Shown here piece by piece: positions 1 to 8,407 of a DNA stretch of 64,000 nt; within the stretch, counting starts at the first letter, position 1, and the number at the start of each line of letters is the position of its first letter. The DNA is from Chitinophaga tropicalis. GTDB lineage: Bacteria; Bacteroidota; Bacteroidia; Chitinophagales; Chitinophagaceae. The translations under genes were made by a program, and so were the position numbers. The notes beneath the pieces were generated by a model. The model was not told where the DNA came from. It saw only the letters and a program-made list of their open reading frames with translations, and searched no databases. The DNA lies in NCBI RefSeq assembly GCF_009758205.1, contig NZ_WRXN01000001.1, positions 62,001 to 126,000 on the forward strand, in the 5' to 3' direction.

Positions 1-1031
1 CTGCCAACACGACAAGACTACCGCTGGACCAGCTGCTGGCCAACGTACAGGGCCAATATCCGGGCTATAAGTCCGGTACTATGGAAATTGAACCAGAGCC
101 TGACCGCAGCATTGTTTACCTCCTGCAGAAAGGAAAAGGCAAGGATAAAGCCAACCAACTGTACGTTGCCATCAATCCTTATACAGGTAAGATCATAGAA
201 GCCCTACCTGCCAACAAACGCTTTTTCACCATAGTGTTGCAGCTGCACCGCTACCTGTGCATGGGCGAAACCGGTAAGATCATCACCGGTATTTCCTGCT
301 CCATCTTCGTCATCCTGATCATTACAGGACTGGTATTATGGTGGCCTAAAAGAAATGCCCGCAAACAGCGTCTGAGTGTAAAATGGAATGCCTCTTTCAA
401 GAGACTGAACTGGGACCTGCATGCGGTTTTCGGGTTCTATATACACCTGGTACTGCTGGCTATTTCACTGACGGGCCTTGTATGGAGTTATAAATGGGTG
501 AACGGGCTGCTGTTCTATGCCTTCAACGGTTCTTCCAAACCTGAGAAAGTTACTGCCCCCAAAAGCCAGGCGGTAAAGAATACCGGTATTGCTTACTTTG
601 AGCAGATCTATAATACTACCAATGAAAGGCTGCCTTATCGTGGCCCGGTAACCATCCGTTTTGAGGGCGATACTGTAGCTATAGCTGCTTCCAAATACAA
701 TATGGCTGCCAGCACTTCCAACACATATGACTTCCTGTATTTCCAGGCAGGCACGGCTAAACTGGTAAAAGAACGTCTGCATAAGAATGAAAGTGCAGGC
801 ATGAAAGCCAGGAGGATGGTCTATCCTATCCACACCGGAAGCATCTATGGCTGGCCTACTAAAATAATAGCGCTGATCAGTTCATTAGTAGCAGCTTCTC
901 TGCCGGTTACAGGGCTACTGATCTACCTGGGCAGAAAGAAGAAAAAACCGGTAAAAAAAGCAAAGAAGGCTGTTATCCCGGGAGTTGGAACAACATCCGC
1001 ACCCCTGCATACAGTATCAGCAAAGCTGTAG
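1..1031 (+). CDS. PepSY-associated membrane protein (PiuB-like), 5' partial
   Basis: The frame is open from base 3 to the TAG at 1029-1031, so the start lies left of the window. The 26 residues before the first Met codon at 81 (including LPLDQLLANVQGQYPGYK) already look like PepSY sequence, so 81 is not the start. Three hydrophobic segments follow, near residues 65-90, 115-140 and 275-300 of the visible part, with His in LHRYL, LHAVF and IHTGS, and a Lys-rich tail. The family often accompanies TonB-dependent siderophore receptors and is linked to iron handling in the inner membrane; that role is family knowledge, and the partner gene would be outside the window. Its 3' end overlaps the convergent TauE gene by 59 bp. 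Confidence 0.85.
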   Translation, partial: ANTTRLPLDQLLANVQGQYPGYKSGTMEIEPEPDRSIVYLLQKGKGKDKANQLYVAINPYTGKIIEALPANKRFFTIVLQLHRYLCMGETGKIITGISCSIFVILIITGLVLWWPKRNARKQRLSVKWNASFKRLNWDLHAVFGFYIHLVLLAISLTGLVWSYKWVNGLLFYAFNGSSKPEKVTAPKSQAVKNTGIAYFEQIYNTTNERLPYRGPVTIRFEGDTVAIAASKYNMAASTSNTYDFLYFQAGTAKLVKERLHKNESAGMKARRMVYPIHTGSIYGWPTKIIALISSLVAASLPVTGLLIYLGRKKKKPVKKAKKAVIPGVGTTSAPLHTVSAKL

Positions 1032-1722
1032 CGCCTTCTACCATCCGAGGTTTCAATACAGCAGCGCTGAGGCGGGCGCCTATTTGCCCGCCAACGATCA
1101 CAGACAATAACAACGGGCCGGCAAAATGCAGATCAAAAACGATCTGTTTTTTGGCGGCCTGTCCTAATAGTCCGCCGATAGAGTTAACCAATATAAAGAA
1201 ACTGCACAACCCCGCAATATTTTTAGGTGTATCATAACGACCCAGCCTGAGTATGGGCGACAGATAAATTCCTCCTCCTATCCCTGTCATGCCGGACAGA
1301 AAACCAATTCCTGCACCAATGATCCCGTATTTGTAAGTTCCGTTGTTCTTTTCGTCAGGTTCATAGCCTCTTTCCAGGAACATACGGTAACACATGCAAA
1401 GTGCCGCCACTGTAAGCGCAATACCCAGTAGCAGGAAGAAAGTATGCTGTTTCATGGGCATATAACTGCCTATGAAAGCCAGTGGTACACTGGCAATACT
1501 GATATAAAGTGCTTTTTTTATGGGCAGATGACCGGCTTTATAAAAATGGTAAACACCGCCTGTCACCACAACTATATTACATAACAATGCCGTAGATTTC
1601 ATCAGCTGGAAATCTATTCCCCATAAAGCCATCAGCGCCAGGTAGCTGGAGCCGCCCCCAAATCCGGCAGAAGCATATAAAAGGGCTACAGTGAAAAACA
1701 ATAAACAAAGCTCTGCAGACAT
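973..1722 (-). CDS. TauE/SafE family sulfite/sulfonate permease
   Basis: A polytopic inner-membrane protein of 249 residues, normal length for TauE/SafE, with Gly-rich repeats GFGGGSSYLALM at the N-terminus and GMTGIGGGIYLSPIL in the middle, the family's two half-repeat signatures. Family members move sulfite, sulfonates or sulfoacetate across the membrane. It is the last gene of a minus-strand operon, 10 bp after the MoeB-like/rhodanese gene. A sulfur-transfer enzyme next to a sulfur-anion permease suggests a sulfur role, but the substrate cannot be read from sequence. Confidence 0.85.
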   Translation of the reverse strand: MSAELCLLFFTVALLYASAGFGGGSSYLALMALWGIDFQLMKSTALLCNIVVVTGGVYHFYKAGHLPIKKALYISIASVPLAFIGSYMPMKQHTFFLLLGIALTVAALCMCYRMFLERGYEPDEKNNGTYKYGIIGAGIGFLSGMTGIGGGIYLSPILRLGRYDTPKNIAGLCSFFILVNSIGGLLGQAAKKQIVFDLHFAGPLLLSVIVGGQIGARLSAAVLKPRMVEGATALLILYAGVRMLFQLPG

Positions 1723-1732
1723 AAGCCGTTTT

Positions 1733-2821
1733 TTAATAAATATTCATTTCCTCATCTATTTCACATGCCCACGCATGTATACCTCCTTCCACATTGTATA
1801 CAAAAGGGAATCCGGCTGCATCCAGTTGCTGGGCTACCATCAGGCTGCGCATACCGTGATGGCAAAGCAGCGCCACCGGTACATCCCGCTGCAGCTTAGG
1901 TATGATCCCTCCTATCATGCGCATAGGTACATGCAATGCCTGTTCAAGGCTGCACACCTCCCATTCGTCGGCCTCACGTACATCTATGAGCTGCAAAGGC
2001 CTGCCTGCTTCTAACCATTCCTGTAATTGCTGTACTGTCAGGCTTTTCACGCCACCGGTATCGCAGGGCTGTTCATAGCTATCCTGCAGGGCAGTGATGT
2101 TATGATTACCGGGTACCGGTGTTATCCGGAAGGTATAATGTGTGTTATATAAAGTATCTATTGTGAGTAGCTGATTGCTGAGCGGCTCACCTATTCCGCA
2201 GATGATCTTGACCGTTTCATTAGCCTGGTAGCTGCCAATAATGCCCGGCAGGATACCCAGCACGCCAATATCACTACAGTTCAGCATAGCGCCTGGCTCC
2301 GGCTGTTCGGGGAAGAGACAGCGGTAAGTGGCGCTGCCTTTGTAATTGAATACGCTTACCTGACCTTCGTATTTGTGGATAGCGCCATATACGAAAGGTT
2401 TATTCAGGATCACACAGGCATCGTTCACCAGGTAGCGGGTGCCGAAGTTGTCGGAGCAGTCTACCACTACATCATATCCTGCAATGATATCCAGTGCATT
2501 TTCCGGCGTGAGCCAGGTATCGTGGGCAATGAACTGTATTTCGGGATTGAGTTGTTGCAGGCGGCGGATAGCAGTTTGCAGTTTAGGCTGCCCTTCCTCT
2601 GAAGTGTGGTAAAGCACCTGCCGTTGCAGGTTGGTGATAGATATAGTATCATATTCTACAATGCCCAGTTTACCGGTACCCATAGCGGTCAGGTACTGAA
2701 GCACGGGAACTCCCAGTCCTCCGGCGCCTATCACCAGTACTGCAGCCTGGTTGAGCAGTTGTTGTTTTTCCGGACCAAATCCTTCCAGTTTTAATTGTCT
2801 GTCATATCGCTGCGTCTTCAT
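1733..2821 (-). CDS. moeB: HesA/MoeB/ThiF adenylyltransferase fused to a rhodanese domain
   Basis: Activates the C-terminal glycine of a ubiquitin-like sulfur carrier (MoaD or ThiS) by adenylation; the rhodanese domain can supply persulfide sulfur. An N-terminal E1-like fold has GAGGLG at residues 32-37 and the conserved Asp/Arg stretch DCSDNFGTRYLVND. The Cys of AMLNCSDIGVL is at the usual catalytic position, but the zinc-binding Cys pairs are largely missing (ATYRC where CYRC is usual, and no second CxxC). The C-terminal rhodanese domain (about residues 255-362) has LIDVREADEWEV and an active-site loop CHHGMRS. Start codon overlaps the upstream GNAT stop (ATGA). No MoaD or ThiS gene is nearby, so moeB rather than thiF is a best guess. 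Confidence 0.8.
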   Translation of the reverse strand: MKTQRYDRQLKLEGFGPEKQQLLNQAAVLVIGAGGLGVPVLQYLTAMGTGKLGIVEYDTISITNLQRQVLYHTSEEGQPKLQTAIRRLQQLNPEIQFIAHDTWLTPENALDIIAGYDVVVDCSDNFGTRYLVNDACVILNKPFVYGAIHKYEGQVSVFNYKGSATYRCLFPEQPEPGAMLNCSDIGVLGILPGIIGSYQANETVKIICGIGEPLSNQLLTIDTLYNTHYTFRITPVPGNHNITALQDSYEQPCDTGGVKSLTVQQLQEWLEAGRPLQLIDVREADEWEVCSLEQALHVPMRMIGGIIPKLQRDVPVALLCHHGMRSLMVAQQLDAAGFPFVYNVEGGIHAWACEIDEEMNIY

Positions 2822-3360
2822 GGCTTTATTCTTTTAGACATCAATATTGTATCTCCGTACGTTCCGTCCGGCTGGCGGAAGCCTTGCAACAGGCGACCAT
2901 ATTCCATAAAACCAAAGTTACGATACAACTGGATAGCTCTTTCATTATTTGCAAATACGCTGAGCTGGATGATCTCCATCTCTTTATGCTGCTCTGCCCA
3001 ACGGAGGGCGGCTGTAAGGAGGCGACGCCCTATGCCCATGTTCCAGTACTCATGCAGTATGGCTATGCCCAATTGCCCCAGGTGGGCTTCTTTCCGCATA
3101 TCCGGCTGTTTCACCGTAATAGCGCCCACTATCTTTCCACCGGCAATGGCCAGCAGATGCAGGTGTTTGGTATTGTTTGCCAGGGAACGGATGAAGGCTG
3201 CTTCGTCAGCTATGGTCAGTACCTCAGATTCCGGTACTGTTATCAGCAGAAAGTCTGTTTCCCTGACTACCTGCCGGAAGTAGGTCAGCAGCTCAGAAGC
3301 GTCTTCCGGCTCTGCCGGACGGATGATAAGTACCTGGCCATTGGGTAAAAAGTGCTGCAT
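2818..3360 (-). CDS. GNAT family N-acetyltransferase
   Basis: A single-domain acetyl-CoA-dependent acyltransferase. The acetyl-CoA loop GQLGIAILHEYWNMGIGRRLL (motif A) and C-terminal LSVFANNERAIQLYRNFGF are clear. Start placed at ATG 3358-3360 (MQHFLPNG): the extra upstream residues of the longer frame are not GNAT-like. First gene of the operon with the MoeB-like and TauE genes, overlapping the former by 4 bp. The substrate is unknown; RimI-like or small-molecule acetylation are both possible. Confidence 0.8.
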   Translation of the reverse strand: MQHFLPNGQVLIIRPAEPEDASELLTYFRQVVRETDFLLITVPESEVLTIADEAAFIRSLANNTKHLHLLAIAGGKIVGAITVKQPDMRKEAHLGQLGIAILHEYWNMGIGRRLLTAALRWAEQHKEMEIIQLSVFANNERAIQLYRNFGFMEYGRLLQGFRQPDGTYGDTILMSKRIKP

Positions 3361-3380
3361 AATACAAATGTAATGACAAA

Positions 3381-3409
3381 AAAAGCGCTGCAACATATGC
3401 AGCGCTTTT
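3381..3409 (-). terminator. Intrinsic terminator downstream of serS
   Basis: Perfect 12-bp stem (AAAAGCGCTGCA / TGCAGCGCTTTT) with a 5-nt loop, followed on the minus strand by a run of seven T. It sits between serS and the GNAT operon. A weaker hairpin with a T-run (CTCC/GGAG, 3468-3478) lies immediately after the serS stop, so termination may be in two steps. Confidence 0.75.
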
Positions 3410-3490
3410 ATATTATCCTAAATTAATATTTATACTTTTGTCCTTGCAGGGGCTAGAATAAAAAAACTCCTGACCGGAGATCTTCTTTTA

Positions 3491-4762
3491 TTACACGATC
3501 TTATCGCTTCCGAAATAAGGCTGTAATACAGCTGGGATCTGTATTCCCTCTGCTGTCTGGTTATTTTCCAGGATACAGGCCAGTATACGGGGTAATGCCA
3601 GGGAGCTGCCATTCAGCGTATGTACCAGCTGGGGCTTACCGGCGCCATCTTTAAAGCGGGCTTTTGCACGGTTAGCCTGGTAAGTCTCAAAGTTAGATAC
3701 AGAGCTCACCTCCAGCCATTTCTGCTGAGCGGTGCTATACACCTCGAAATCGTATGTCAGTGCAGAAGCAAAGCCCATGTCGCCACCACAAAGGCGGAGA
3801 ATGCGGTAAGGCAGTTCCAGCGACTGTACCAGACCTTCAACATGAGCCACCATTTCGTCCAGTATTTCGTAAGATTTATCAGGATGTACGATCTGTACGA
3901 TCTCAACTTTATCAAACTGGTGCAGGCGGTTCAGGCCACGTACATCCTTACCGTAAGAACCCGCTTCACGACGGAAACAGGGGGTATAGGAAGTAAGTTT
4001 ATATGGCAGATCAGTGTCTTTCAGTATTTCATCCCGGAAGATGTTGGTCAGCGGCACTTCTGAAGTAGGTATGAGGTACAACTCATCTTCCGTTACAAAA
4101 TACATCTGTCCTTCCTTATCAGGCAGCTGTCCTGTACCAAAGCCGGATGCCTCGTTCACCAGGTGCGGCACCTGGTATTCAATGTATCCTTTGCTGGTAT
4201 TATAATCAAGAAAATACTGGATCATAGCGCGCTGTAAACGTGCGCCACGGTTTTTGTATACAGGGAAACCACTGCCGGTTATCTTATTACCCAGTTCAAA
4301 ATCTATCAGGTCATATTTCTTTGCCAGGTCCCAGTGCGGTACGGCGCCGGAATACAAGGCAGGAATATCACCACCTTTGCGCACCTCTATATTCTCTTCC
4401 GGCGTTTTGCCGGGAGGAACAATAGCTGCAGGCAGGTTAGGCAGTTTGGACAGGGTCTGGATCAGTACTTTCTCAGTAACAGCCAGCTCTTCATTGATAG
4501 GATGTAATTTTTCTTTCAGGGATGCTACTTCCGATTTACGGGATTCCGCTTCATCTTTCTGCCCCTGGGCCATCAGTTTACCGATCTCTTTTGAGGCCGA
4601 GTTCACTTTTGCTTGTGTTTCATCATACTCCAGGGTTAATTTCTTGCGCTTGTCATCCAGCGCCAGTACTTCTTCCACCAGATCCAGCTCCTTAAAATTC
4701 TTTAAGGTAAGCCGTTCCAGCACCAGGGCTTTGTTTTGACGAATGAACGGAACTTGTAACAT
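3491..4762 (-). CDS. serS: Seryl-tRNA synthetase
   Basis: Class II aminoacyl-tRNA synthetase charging tRNA-Ser in the cytoplasm. 423 residues, the normal length. The N-terminal coiled-coil arm (about residues 25-105, charged heptads) contacts the long variable arm of tRNA-Ser. Catalytic core shows motif 2 (FRREAGSYGKDVRGLNRLHQ) and motif 3 (NGSSLALPRILACILENNQ). Start ATG at 4760-4762. Transcribed alone; a -7 element lies just upstream inside the end of nadE. The window also carries a tRNA-Ser gene at 37.75 kb. Confidence 0.97.
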   Translation of the reverse strand: MLQVPFIRQNKALVLERLTLKNFKELDLVEEVLALDDKRKKLTLEYDETQAKVNSASKEIGKLMAQGQKDEAESRKSEVASLKEKLHPINEELAVTEKVLIQTLSKLPNLPAAIVPPGKTPEENIEVRKGGDIPALYSGAVPHWDLAKKYDLIDFELGNKITGSGFPVYKNRGARLQRAMIQYFLDYNTSKGYIEYQVPHLVNEASGFGTGQLPDKEGQMYFVTEDELYLIPTSEVPLTNIFRDEILKDTDLPYKLTSYTPCFRREAGSYGKDVRGLNRLHQFDKVEIVQIVHPDKSYEILDEMVAHVEGLVQSLELPYRILRLCGGDMGFASALTYDFEVYSTAQQKWLEVSSVSNFETYQANRAKARFKDGAGKPQLVHTLNGSSLALPRILACILENNQTAEGIQIPAVLQPYFGSDKIV

Positions 4763-4785
4763 TATATGTTTTGATTAAATTTCTG

Positions 4786-4793
4786 CAAATATA
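4786..4793 (-). promoter_or_regulatory. Candidate serS -7 element
   Basis: On the minus strand this reads TATATTTG, a perfect Bacteroidota -7 box (TAnnTTTG), about 24 nt before the serS ATG. A TTG at 4818-4820 is spaced 24 nt away, longer than usual, so the -33 part is weak. Confidence 0.45.
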
Positions 4794-4797
4794 GTTG

Positions 4798-6459
4798 TCA
4801 GGACAGATACTTCCCTACAATCGGCACTCTTCTTCCTACGCCGAAAGCTTTTGAAGACACCCTGATAATAGGGCAGAACTGATTGCGTTTATACTCATTG
4901 CTGTTCACCAGCTTCAGCGTACGGGCCACCAGTGCGGCGTCAAAGCCCTGGGCAATGATCTCCCGCGGGCCTTGCCTGCGTTCAATATACTGGTATAGTA
5001 TCTGGTCCAGGATAGCATAATCCGGCAGGCTGTCTGAATCTTTCTGGTTAGGGCGTAGCTCTGCCGAAGGGGCTTTCTCTATGATATTGGCAGGGATGAT
5101 CTCTTTATCACGGTTAATGTACCTGGCCAGTGCATAAACCTGCATTTTGTACAGGTCTCCCAATACGGACAGACCTCCGGCCATATCGCCGTAGAGGGTG
5201 CCGTAGCCGGTAGACAGCTCACTCTTATTGGAAGTATTGAGCAGTATATAACCGAACTTATTGGCCATTCCCATCAGCAGGTTACCGCGAATGCGGGACT
5301 GCGTATTTTCTTCCGCCACGTTGAAAGGCAATCCGTTAAAGTGAGGTTCCAGTGTGTTCAGGAAGCTGGCGTAGATATCGTTGATACGGATAATATCGTA
5401 AGGGTTGTCAAGATTTTCTGACAATGCTACTGCGTCATCCACAGAATGTTCTGTAGAATAGGGAGAGGGCATCAGAATGGCTCTTACATTCTCTTTACCC
5501 AGGGCTTCTACGGCCAGGGCCAGGGTCACTGCGCTGTCAATGCCGCCGGAAGAGCCCAGTATGGCTTTTTTGAAGCCCATTTTTCCGAAATAGTCCTTTA
5601 TTCCCATGATTAGTGCCTGGTGAATACGGTCTATATGATCAAGGCTTAGCGCTGTGCCAGGCACGTAGCCTGTTTCCTCCGCGGTAGCTGCTGGTTTCAA
5701 CAGCTCGTCCAGTTCAATACCGTCTATCGCTTCTTCAAAATAAGGCAGTTCCTTCACAATATTTCCCTGTGCATCAAAAATGAGGGACCCGCCTTCAAAT
5801 ACTATCTCTGTCTGAGACCCTACCGTGTTGCAATACAACATGGGCAGCTTGTATTTCCGTACATTGGCGCGGATGATCTCTTTCCGGGTCTCATTACTGA
5901 GATAATCAAACGGGGAAGCGGAAAGGTTGATCATGACGTCAGGTTGCTGGGAGATCAGCTGGTCCATAGGACAGATCCTGTAAAGAGGATTATCTCCCAG
6001 GTTCCAGATATCTTCACAAATGGTTACAGCCAGTTTTTTCCCTTTGAAGGGGATAACGTTCCAGGCAAAGCCCGGTTCAAAGTAGCGGTACTCGTCAAAT
6101 ACGTCATATGTAGGCAGGAGTGTTTTATGCACTACCTGTTTTACTTCTCCTTCATACAGGAACCAGGCGGCATTAAAGAGGTCTTTCCCTTCCTGTTGCG
6201 GGTTACGGCAGGGGGCGCCTACCAGTACGCCTATATTCTGCGTATGTGCCTTGATGGTATCTATAGCCGTATAACATTGCTGTATAAAATCTTCAAACTC
6301 CAGGAAATCTCTTGGAGGATAACCACATACGCAAAGCTCTGAGAAGACTACCAGGTCTGCTCCCTGTGCTGTTGCATCTTTGATACCCTGTAATATTTTC
6401 TGCGTATTCAGTTCAAAGTTGCCAATATGGTAGTTCTGCTGAGCAAGAATTATTTTCAT
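4798..6459 (-). CDS. nadE: Glutamine-dependent NAD+ synthase
   Basis: Last step of NAD synthesis: deamido-NAD + Gln + ATP to NAD. 553 residues with a nitrilase-like glutaminase domain first (about 1-255; Glu in FSELCVCGYPPRD, Lys in HKTLLPTYDVF, nucleophile Cys in TICEDIWNLG) and the NAD synthetase domain after it (about 275-553; PP-loop SSGGIDSAVTLAL, and later STGYGTLYGDMAGG). Two-domain form, so no separate glutamine amidotransferase is needed. Ends 35 bp before the serS start, transcribed in the same direction. Confidence 0.96.
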   Translation of the reverse strand: MKIILAQQNYHIGNFELNTQKILQGIKDATAQGADLVVFSELCVCGYPPRDFLEFEDFIQQCYTAIDTIKAHTQNIGVLVGAPCRNPQQEGKDLFNAAWFLYEGEVKQVVHKTLLPTYDVFDEYRYFEPGFAWNVIPFKGKKLAVTICEDIWNLGDNPLYRICPMDQLISQQPDVMINLSASPFDYLSNETRKEIIRANVRKYKLPMLYCNTVGSQTEIVFEGGSLIFDAQGNIVKELPYFEEAIDGIELDELLKPAATAEETGYVPGTALSLDHIDRIHQALIMGIKDYFGKMGFKKAILGSSGGIDSAVTLALAVEALGKENVRAILMPSPYSTEHSVDDAVALSENLDNPYDIIRINDIYASFLNTLEPHFNGLPFNVAEENTQSRIRGNLLMGMANKFGYILLNTSNKSELSTGYGTLYGDMAGGLSVLGDLYKMQVYALARYINRDKEIIPANIIEKAPSAELRPNQKDSDSLPDYAILDQILYQYIERRQGPREIIAQGFDAALVARTLKLVNSNEYKRNQFCPIIRVSSKAFGVGRRVPIVGKYLS

Positions 6460-6531
6460 CTACGGTTTATTTAAGGAACCATGCCTTTGTAGAAACATGG
6501 CATAGCAAAATTACCATTTCCGGGTATAACT

Positions 6532-7212
6532 TTAAAAGAACAGTCCCAGCTTTAACGCAAGAGTGTTCATATTCACTTTCCCATCGTCCCATTTAGCGTT
6601 ACGGGTCACATCAATAAAACCATTCTGATAGGTCAATCCAACCACACCAGACAGTCTCTCTCCAAGCGGGTATTCCACACCTGCACCTATCAGCATTCCG
6701 ATATTGATGGGTGTGATATTCCGCAGTACATTTACCTTATCGGTTGTTTCTGTCAGGGTTACTACATCAGCACGGCCGCGTACAGGGAAGCCGAGATAGG
6801 TACCAAACTGTCCGAAGAAATTCATGCCATTGTATTCATCAGTCCTTAGTTTCAATGCAGCGGGGATCTCTACATAGGTCACCTTCAGGTTATATTCTGC
6901 CGGGTTCTCTTTAAAATCATCCAGTCCTTTACCAGCCTCATATTTCAGCTTGCTGCCTGCTGTTGATACCTGCAGACCGGAAGCTATTGCATAACGGCCG
7001 GATTCGTCCAGCAGGAAATCTGCCATGATGCCGAAGCTAATACCGCCCCGGGCGCTGGTCCTTTCCACGCCTGACTCCTGGGGTTTTAGCCAGAAAATGG
7101 TAGGGTCCAGCTTAAATCCCAGCCTTACCCTGTTCTCCTGTATAAATCTGCCTTGTGCCATTGCTGCTGTGATGCTTGTTAACAGTACACCTATCAGTAA
7201 GACCTTTTTCAT
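6532..7212 (-). CDS. Outer-membrane beta-barrel protein (PorT-like family)
   Basis: 226 residues beginning with a Sec signal (MKKVLLIGVLLTSITAAMAQG, cleavage after AMA). The mature part has alternating hydrophobic/polar strands, Gly and aromatic residues, and ends in Phe (LALKLGLFF), typical of 8-strand outer-membrane barrels common in Bacteroidota. No binding function can be assigned. Divergent from gldB across a short AT-rich region. Confidence 0.75.
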   Translation of the reverse strand: MKKVLLIGVLLTSITAAMAQGRFIQENRVRLGFKLDPTIFWLKPQESGVERTSARGGISFGIMADFLLDESGRYAIASGLQVSTAGSKLKYEAGKGLDDFKENPAEYNLKVTYVEIPAALKLRTDEYNGMNFFGQFGTYLGFPVRGRADVVTLTETTDKVNVLRNITPINIGMLIGAGVEYPLGERLSGVVGLTYQNGFIDVTRNAKWDDGKVNMNTLALKLGLFF

Positions 7213-7282
7213 AAATAATTTTATCTTTTTTTTAATACAAGGTATATAATATTTTTACCTGTCTGTAGTTAGATAGAATAGT

Positions 7283-8320
7283 ATGCGAAAATACACTAAT
7301 AAATCAGCCGGCCTGTTGCCAGCATTTCTTTTCATGTGTTTCATTTCTGCATGTAAACACAAGAACGTACCGGATGTAAGCCATATTGCGATGGATGTTC
7401 ATATTGAACGTTTTGACCAGGACCTGTACAAACTGGATACCAACCAGGTAGCTACAGGCTTACAGCAACTGCATGCAGCATATCCTGCATTCCTTCCGGC
7501 TTATATTGAACAGGTGATGAACTTTGGCCCTTATGAAGACAGCAGCAGGATGATACAGCTGCAAACCAGGATGCTGGTAGGAAATGCTGATTACCGCCTG
7601 TTACAGGATAGTATTAACGCACACTTCCCGAAGCTGGATAAACTGGAAAAGGACCTGGCGCAGGGCTTTCGTTATATAAGATACTATATTCCTCATTTTC
7701 CGCTTCCATCAAAAGTAGTTTCTTTCAGTTCCGTGATCAGCAATTATGGTGCGGTTACCACAGATTCTATTCTTGGTATTGGCCTGGATATGTACCTGGG
7801 CAATAATTTCCCGATCTATTCATTACTACCGGATTATCCTGTGTATATGGTCCGCAAATTCTCTCCGGAATATATTGTTACCAATTGTATACAGGCATTA
7901 TCCCAGCAGGTATATCCGCCGGCAAAGGCGAGCGATAAGCTGGTTGAGCAAATAGTGAATGCCGGTAAGCATCAGTATTTCCTTGAGCAGGTGTTACCTG
8001 AAACTCCGGATAGCATCAGATTAGGATATACGAAAGACCAGATGGAATTCTGTAAAGAGAATGAAGTAATGATATGGCAGTTCTTTGTACAACAGAACCT
8101 TCTCTACAAATCTGACTGGCAGAACAATATGCACTACATGAATGATGGTCCTTCCACACAGGGCATGCCTGAAGGCTCTCCCGGCAGAATAGGTCCTTAT
8201 GTTGGCTGGCAGATTGTGAAACAATATATGGAAAGACATCCCGAAGTAACCCTGCAGCAACTCATGGAGAATAAAGATGTGATGCGCATCTTCAACGACG
8301 CGAAATACAGACCGAAGTAA
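7283..8320 (+). CDS. gldB: Gliding motility lipoprotein GldB
   Basis: Envelope lipoprotein required for gliding and for type IX secretion function in Flavobacterium johnsoniae. Signal peptide with lipobox FISAC (Cys near residue 24), then the family start DVHIERFDQDLYKLD and the C-terminal stretch MNDGPSTQGMPEGSPGRIGPYVGWQIVKQY as seen in GldB proteins. 345 residues, slightly longer than the F. johnsoniae protein. gldF and gldG lie 9 kb away on the same strand. Confidence 0.85.
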   Translation: MRKYTNKSAGLLPAFLFMCFISACKHKNVPDVSHIAMDVHIERFDQDLYKLDTNQVATGLQQLHAAYPAFLPAYIEQVMNFGPYEDSSRMIQLQTRMLVGNADYRLLQDSINAHFPKLDKLEKDLAQGFRYIRYYIPHFPLPSKVVSFSSVISNYGAVTTDSILGIGLDMYLGNNFPIYSLLPDYPVYMVRKFSPEYIVTNCIQALSQQVYPPAKASDKLVEQIVNAGKHQYFLEQVLPETPDSIRLGYTKDQMEFCKENEVMIWQFFVQQNLLYKSDWQNNMHYMNDGPSTQGMPEGSPGRIGPYVGWQIVKQYMERHPEVTLQQLMENKDVMRIFNDAKYRPK

Positions 8321-8329
8321 TAATCAGGG

Positions 8330-8357
8330 GCTGTCTCCGGCAAATACCGGGGACAGC
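8330..8357. terminator. Hairpin between gldB and the RNase Z-like gene
   Basis: An 11-bp stem (GCTGTCTCCGG / CCGGGGACAGC, one T-G mismatch) with a 6-nt loop between two convergent genes. No strong T-run on either side, so termination is plausible but not certain. Confidence 0.45.
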
Positions 8358-8407
8358 TTCTGATCAGATATTCACAGATAGTTTGTGATAAAAAACCTGA
8401 AAGCAAA

